In this document: positions 7,688-11,832 of the stretch, piece after piece
Numbering within the stretch: position 1 is the first letter of the stretch
How the letters are laid out: each line of letters starts with the position of its first letter
Source: Acanthamoeba sp. SK_2022b
Taxonomy: Eukaryota > Discosea > Longamoebia > Acanthamoebidae
Length of the DNA: 11,832 bases
Assembly: GCA_027943245.1 (NCBI GenBank)
Contig: JANDJZ010000580.1
Span: forward strand, 1 to 11,832
Direction: 5' to 3'
Notes under the pieces: model-generated
The model's input: only the letters and a program-made list of their open reading frames with translations
What the model was told of the DNA's origin: nothing
The model's database searches: none
Program-made: the position numbers and the translations under genes

Positions 7688-9772
7688 AAGTTAGTTGAAT
7701 TGAACATGTGAAGAATGTGTTGATGTTGAGAGGGTGGCGTTTACCCAGGGTAGGAGTTGTAGATGAGCTTCTGGTGCTCGAGCTGCCAGAGCTGATGCCA
7801 CTTGTCGGTCTCGGGCAGCTTCCACTGCTTGTAGAGCTGCTCGCGCTCCTGGGTCAAGGCCTGGAGCACGACCGACTGGGCGGTCCACTCCTTCTTGAAG
7901 GTCTCGAGCTGCTTGATGCGGTGCCTCACCTTCATGGCCACCTCGAGCACGGCCGCGTACTGCTTGCGGCTGTTGAGCAGCTCGGCGAGCTGGATCATCT
8001 GGTTGGGGTCCTCGATGCGGTTGGGCCCAAAGGCCCAGCCCATGGCCTGCTCGATCCACTGCGAGTAGCGCAGCGTGCGCTGACGGTCCTCCTTCTTGGT
8101 CGGCTTCCAGAGCCGGTTCTCCAGGTTCTTGCCCAGCGCATCACGTGCATCGAACAGCGACTGTCGAGCGTTCGTGTAGAAGAACAGATAAAATGTAAAT
8201 AAAATGTAATAAAATGTAAAATGTAAAAATAACATCAATAACTGTGTAGAACAACAGAGGCGCTTCTCCGTGTTCTTGCCCAGCGCATCACGTGCATCGA
8301 ACAGCGACTGCCGAACATTCATGTAGAATAACAATGTAAAAATAATAATAATAAATAATAAATTATAATAATAATTATAATAATAATAATAATAAATAAC
8401 TGTAGAACAAAGGTGTGTGGTACCTGAAGGATGGCGCTGATGAGCTGGTAGGTGAGCTGGTCGTAGCCCTGGAAGCTCTGCGGATCGTAGGCGGGCACCG
8501 GGTTGCGCGCGATCTCGGTCTTGGCCAGGCGCAGCTGCTTGTACCGGTTCCACTGCGTGTCGGGCATGAGCTTCTTGATGGGCTTGAGCCGCTCCTTCTC
8601 CTGCTCGAGCACCGTCAACTCTGTTGTTGTTCACAACGAAACCGTGGTGAGCGTGGTTCACACTACAAGTAGTAGTAGTAGTAGTAGTTGTTGTTGTATA
8701 TTGGTACGAACCGTGCATGAGCGTGCTACGCTGCTGGTACTCAGTGCGCATCTTCTCGATGCTCTCCAGGCAGGTCGGGCCAAGCTGGAGTAGTAGTAGT
8801 AGAAGAAGAAGAAGGACCATGGTAATGAGCATGATGAAAGGGAAAGGGAGACCAGGAACGGGGGAGAGGAGCGGGGGCGAGAGGAGAGAATCCAGTACCT
8901 CGACAATCAACTCGGGGAGGCCCTCGGCGGAGAGCATTTGCAGGAGGGTGACCACGTGCTGCGGCGCCTTGACATAGTTGAGGCAGCGACGGACCACCTG
9001 TTTGTTGTGCAAACAGGAAAAAACCGGTTAAAGTCCCATGGGACGCGCAGTTATGGTAACACATATTTGAAGCCGTCACCACCAGTCACCACGGAGTAGA
9101 ATAGAAATTGCTGGGCCCGAAAAAGGAATAAACGCGTTAAATAAATAAATTAATTAATCTCTTTGTTTTTGTGCACTGGTTCCCTGAAATTAGCAAACTA
9201 AGGCACTCGCATAAGAGCGGGATATATTATAATCTATTTATATGTAAATATTATCTATTTCTTTTTTAATGTCTTAAAAGAAAAAAAGCAGGCGTAGCGT
9301 AACGTACGGTGAGGACTTCTTCGTCGCGGGCTTCGAGATCGATGACGCTGACCTTGCGATCGCCGGCTTGGATCGCTTTGTCGTCGCTGCGCTTGGTCAA
9401 CGCTGCTCCGAGGGCCACCTGCGCGACGGAGAGGTTGAGCTGCTGGTGGGCGCTCTCGTTCCTCGTCACGTAGGCCGGCAGGAACTGATAGAGGTTCTTC
9501 TCGAGGTTGAGCTTCCTGTCGCCCAGCGGGATTTTGGCGAGAGCCTCGGTGATGTCCTTCATCCTCAAATCGCGCGCGAGACGCGCATTCTCGAGGATTT
9601 GGAGCTTCTCGTGGGCCTGCGCGGCGAAGGCGTGCACGGCATCGTAGTTCTTGCTGTTCAGCAGCTTGCGGGCCACATCGAGCAACTGTTCGACGTCTTG
9701 CGTGTGGTCAAAGTGAAACTGGAGCGCGTGATTGACGCCCTCGTCGTGAATGAGATCAGCTGGCGCGCTCAT
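3693..9772 (-). CDS. Large helical-repeat protein with NLS-like segment and acidic tail (uncharacterised)
   Basis: Eleven exons in coding order: 9772-9308, 8997-8899, 8784-8712, 8620-8424, 8160-7745, 7651-7120, 6989-6650, 6517-5037, 4918-4766, 4669-4106 and 4016-3693. They total 4644 bases, or 1547 residues plus TGA; all phases close. The ATG has A at -3. Residues 1-1252 are almost wholly helical and charged and fall into about eight degenerate repeats of roughly 155 residues, starting near 1, 156, 314, 458, 619, 795, 949 and 1104. Each has a leading pattern like NxxDPxxLxxLAxxL..K....A......C..RI..LE, a coiled-coil-like middle, then P.Y....Y..L...L...IL. Residues 1253-1440 resemble the C-terminal helical region of SWIM zinc-finger proteins, ending with W1421 and a basic patch, but no SWIM finger is present. 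KKRK at 1499-1502 is NLS-like; 1506-1547 is strongly acidic. A nuclear scaffold or chaperone role is inference. Confidence 0.82.
4055..4102. repeat. T-rich (TATTTTTA)-type repeat in intron 10
   Basis: On the coding (minus) strand the intron between exons 10 and 11 is a run of TTTTTATA units just after the donor GTAATT. Confidence 0.85.
4678..4755. repeat. Two (GA)n / (CT)n tracts in intron 9
   Basis: GA tracts on the + strand at about 4678-4698 and 4732-4755 read as CT tracts on the coding strand, flanking a short GT/CA-rich spacer. They fill most of the 96-base intron 4670-4765. Confidence 0.9.
4921..4992. repeat. Poly-A/T and (TTTTA)n repeat in intron 8
   Basis: The coding strand reads (TTTTA)n, then an A run just before the acceptor AACAG at 4919-4920. 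The A run directly before the AG is unusual because acceptors normally follow pyrimidines. Confidence 0.85.
6518..6649. repeat. AT-rich intron 7 with (TTTTA)n repeat
   Basis: The coding strand shows about six TTTTA units (6600-6630) followed by further T-rich sequence up to the acceptor CCAACAG. Flanking exons are GC-rich, so the composition shift at each splice site is sharp. Confidence 0.85.
8110..8412 (-). repeat. Tandem duplication of intron 4 end plus start of exon 5
   Basis: Two copies of about 147 bases lie head to tail (roughly 8110-8256 and 8257-8412). Each contains, on the coding strand, an intron 5'-type segment TTGTTCTACA..GTTATT, T-rich intron, an acceptor (CTCGACAG or TTCGGCAG) and the same exon start encoding SLFDARDALGKN. 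The 39-base core from GTTCTTGCCC on the + strand starts at 8125 and again at 8272 and is identical. Intron parts and the exon end differ (LENRL versus TEKRL), so the duplication is not brand new. The gene-proximal copy (exon start 8160) continues into the long exon 5. Confidence 0.85.
8340..8400. repeat. (ATA/TTA)n repeat in intron 4
   Basis: A run of ATA/ATT units on the + strand, TTA units on the coding strand, lies upstream of the first of the two duplicated acceptors. Confidence 0.85.
8666..8695. repeat. (AGT)n-(TGT)n trinucleotide repeat in intron 3
   Basis: TAG/AGT units followed by TTG units on the + strand, within the 91-base intron 8621-8711. A second short TAG run at about 8790-8803 lies in intron 2 next to its acceptor. 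Confidence 0.85.
8998..9307 (-). other. Intron 1 of the repeat-protein gene
   Basis: This 310-base intron is the longest in the window and is not dominated by one repeat. Donor GTACGT follows codon 155; acceptor AACAAACAG precedes the GTG-GTC codons. I see no RNA gene or hidden exon in it. Confidence 0.7.
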
Positions 9773-10092
9773 TCTCTCTCCTCTTTAAGTTCAACTTACT
9801 GGGACTGAATAAGCCGAATCGTCCGTGGGGGAGGTGTGCGAAGTGAGCGTCGGGAAACGGCGAGCAGATAAGTTCGAAACAGGCCCGGGTTGCCGGTCTC
9901 TTTGTAGTGTCTCGTCGCCTGGTTGGTACCGACTCTGCCAATTCCGGTTTCATTTTATCTATCCACGTAACAGTTCCGAGAAGGAAAGCATTGTCGACAA
10001 AGCTTCCAAGAAAAAAAGGGCAATTTGTTCCAGGAAATAACATGTCCGCACAAATTTCTGAGTGGTTCACCTCTCTCAGTTGCTGTGTAGCG
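9773..10092. other. Intergenic region between two minus-strand genes
   Basis: These 320 bases separate the CCA-adding enzyme stop from the repeat-protein start, both on the minus strand. They should hold a 3' UTR and a promoter with 5' UTR. No clear TATA, AATAAA or tRNA-like element is visible. Confidence 0.6.
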
Positions 10093-10454
10093 CTACACTT
10101 GTCGCAGCCAAGCAGCGCACTCCTCTCGCGTGCCGTTGGGGTTCGCCAACTGCCACGCCATCTCCCTGGGACGCGCAAGTACACACGTAAGAGAAGACCA
10201 CCACCACCTGACCACCACCACCACCACCAGACCACCACCACCACCCCCTCTGTGGTAGAGTTACCGTTCGAGGCACTCACGAATGGCCGGTCCGGGCGGG
10301 ATGCTCAGCAGCTGCATGAGCTCCTGCCCGTTGATGAGCGGTTTGAGGTCCCACACGCCTTCCAGGTGCAGCTCCTTCTCCACCTTGTGGCAGAACTCGT
10401 GCAGCTTGCCCAACGTTCGCTTCGTGGCCTCGTCATCCAGCGGAACTGTGTTTT

Positions 10455-10511
<57 letters not shown>

Positions 10512-11832
10512 TGAACGAAGACAAGGGGAACAGAGTGTGGCGAGGCCTCGCGCGCATACGTTTGTTGTCGGACGGGTCGCGCGATGTAGGGGTTGTGGTG
10601 AAGGCCGGGAGGTCGTTGATGGCTGCCAGGTAGAGGCACTCCTTCCACAGCGCGCCCAGACGCCGCATCAGCAGGCCTGCGTGATATTGCGCGGCGTAAG
10701 GCACTGAGCAGGCACAGACACGCGATGGAGGCAAGGTCCGTGCGCGTGTGCATACCGGCGTCCTTGCGATCCACGGCACAGCCGTAGGTCTTGTTGATGA
10801 GGATGTGGAACTCCTCGATGCCGCTGTGCAGGAGCAACACCTCGTCCATGTCCTTCACCTTCCACTGTGTAGTAGCCAAAAGCAAAAAAAAAAAAGCAAA
10901 AAAAGCATTTAATATTGAAAAAAATATCAACAATAAATGCCATGATTTTTACCACAATTTCTACGTTAATTAAAATAATTAAAATAAAAATAAGTATCAT
11001 GAATAATTCACCGGCAGAGTAGAAGCGGTACCCGCAGCGACTCTTTGATGATGTAGTGGGTCAAGGGCAAAGCGCGCTTCTTCTCCATGTAGAGGACGCC
11101 GCTGTAGACCTGATGTGACGTTTCTCCTCTGCTTAGTAAGAGAAGAGCTGCGTGGCCACGCGCACGACGCCCCCCTCCGACGCACACACACACGGGGTAC
11201 ACGTGCCTTGAGGAACGCGGCGAGGAAGAGGCGCCTTCGCGACACCTTGTCGTGCATGGCGGGGCACTCGTGGCAGAGGAGCCTCTTCATCTGCCGCACG
11301 TTGTCGACGGCCTTCTCGCGGTAGTCGGGCACGAGCATGTGATCCGTCGGCTCCGTCGCGCCTGCGCAGCCGGACACGTGCATGTGTGCGTGCGCGCGCG
11401 AGAGGGCGTCAACAGAGAGTCCAGCAGAGCTGCGAGCGAACCGGGAGGGTAGCCGTGCCCTTGGGCGGAGGCGGCAGCGCCCATACAACGTCGTGGAGGC
11501 CCAGGTGCTGAATGTAGTAGAAGGCGAGCTCCGGGTGTGGGCCTGCACGGCACGACCGTGAGTGCGCGCGCGTGGATAGAGTGTCCACACACACAACACA
11601 ACGCAACGCAACACAACGCACACACGCATACCGGAGAGCATGCCCTCGACCTCCTTGCCGATGCGCTCGCGGCTGATCTTGCTGCCCAGCGCGAGGCGCA
11701 CGCGGGGCTGCGTGGCAGCCGCCACGACGTCGGCGTGGAGCGCAAACTCGAGGCGCGAGGCGAAGCGAATGGCGCGCAGAATGCGCAGCGGATCGTCCAT
11801 GAAGGTGGTCTCGGCCGGCAACGGCGTGCGGA
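10093..11832 (-). CDS. CCA1: tRNA CCA-adding enzyme (tRNA nucleotidyltransferase), C-terminal part
   Basis: Eight exons in coding order: >11832-11632, 11542-11414, 11361-11201, 11109-11032, 10864-10756, 10676-10560, 10445-10265 and 10165-10093 (TAG). They give 348 residues; the N-terminus, with the catalytic GG..RD and DxD head, lies beyond the window. The enzyme adds or repairs the 3' CCA of tRNAs. Seen here: an RTPLPA..TF lead-in; DDPLRILRAIRFASRLEF, the yeast/plant form of motif D (EDxxR) that selects CTP and ATP; KISRERIGKEVEGML (motif E region); the neck/body helices with ELAFYYI..LGL and YIIKESLR; the GLLMRRLG helix; and a C-terminal LINGQELM..L.IPPGPAIR followed by a separately spliced WQLANPNGTREEC tail. 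That tail supports the last junction (CG|GTAACT to CCCAG|G). The donor at 11413 (T|GTTGAC) is the least certain splice call. Confidence 0.93.
10166..10264 (-). other. Last intron of the CCA-adding enzyme, with (GGT)n repeat
   Basis: The coding strand carries GGT repeats (ACC/CCA runs on the + strand, about 10197-10246). If the intron is not removed, translation stops at the donor itself (CGG-TAA), losing the conserved WQLANP tail. Splicing joins CG to G, restoring Arg and continuing for 23 codons to TAG. Confidence 0.8.
10446..10559. repeat. (GT)n / (CA)n microsatellite in CCA-enzyme intron
   Basis: About 27 uninterrupted GT units at 10456-10510 on the + strand, CA on the coding strand, lie immediately upstream of the acceptor AACACAG at 10446. 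Confidence 0.95.

Noticed and set aside
8110..8412. Outer copy as a normal cassette or mutually exclusive exon
   Set aside because: No donor of the right phase follows the duplicated exon start: candidate GTTGTT and GTTATT sites leave phase 1 or 2 while exon 5 begins at phase 0. Alternative acceptor use is the simpler model.
8666..8695. CRISPR-like or regulatory repeat array
   Set aside because: The unit is three bases with no spacers; it is a plain trinucleotide microsatellite in an intron.
7741..9012. Continuous 423-codon minus-strand frame as a single exon
   Set aside because: It reads through several introns, giving Leu, Thr and Tyr/Asn runs, and is out of frame with exon 4. The spliced model keeps repeat continuity and phase.
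9756..10280. Minus-strand frame of 174 codons upstream of the repeat-protein start
   Set aside because: It covers the CCA-gene last exon in the wrong frame, a GGT-repeat intron (poly-Trp/Gly) and the intergenic region, with no coding-type codon bias.
10261..10445. CCA-enzyme gene ending at the in-frame TAA at 10261-10263
   Set aside because: Splicing CG|GTAACT to the acceptor at 10166 restores a conserved WQLANPNGT tail known from eukaryotic CCA-adding enzymes, so the TAA is intronic.

Overview
The window is nuclear DNA from an intron-rich protist. Coding exons are very GC-rich with G/C at most third codon positions. They are interrupted by short introns of 52-310 bases that are AT-rich or built from simple repeats. 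Genes sit about 320 bases apart. A helicase-associated (HA) domain protein, a SMAP-type ArfGAP and a fungal/plant-type CCA-adding enzyme together fit an amoebozoan such as Acanthamoeba. The taxon is an inference from style and gene content, not something shown by the sequence.

Layout: (1) + strand 1-1125, the 3' part of a gene for a low-complexity protein with one HA domain. (2) + strand 1449-3153, a complete seven-exon gene for an ArfGAP of the SMAP/AGD5 type. (3) 3154-3692, a convergent intergenic region containing a coding-like orphan exon on the minus strand. (4) - strand 9772-3693, a complete eleven-exon gene for a 1547-residue helical repeat protein. I do not recognise it as a named protein: it has about eight degenerate repeats of roughly 155 residues, a SWIM-protein-like C-terminal helical domain, a basic nuclear-localisation-like stretch and an acidic tail. 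(5) - strand 11832-10093, the 3' part (eight exons, 348 residues) of the tRNA CCA-adding enzyme gene; its N-terminal catalytic head lies beyond the window.

I built the exon models by hand. All 26 introns have GT..AG ends, the reading phase closes at every junction, and each summed coding length is a multiple of three after allowing for the partial ends. Half of the donors begin GTAC and none is GTAAGT or GTGAGT.

The four genes have no obvious shared pathway (vesicle traffic, tRNA maturation, possible nucleic-acid binding and a putative nuclear scaffold). This looks like an ordinary eukaryotic neighbourhood, not an operon-like system. The most interesting items are the repeat protein, a tandem duplication that gives it two competing in-frame 3' splice sites, a (GT)n intron in the ArfGAP gene that can be read through in frame, and the orphan exon.
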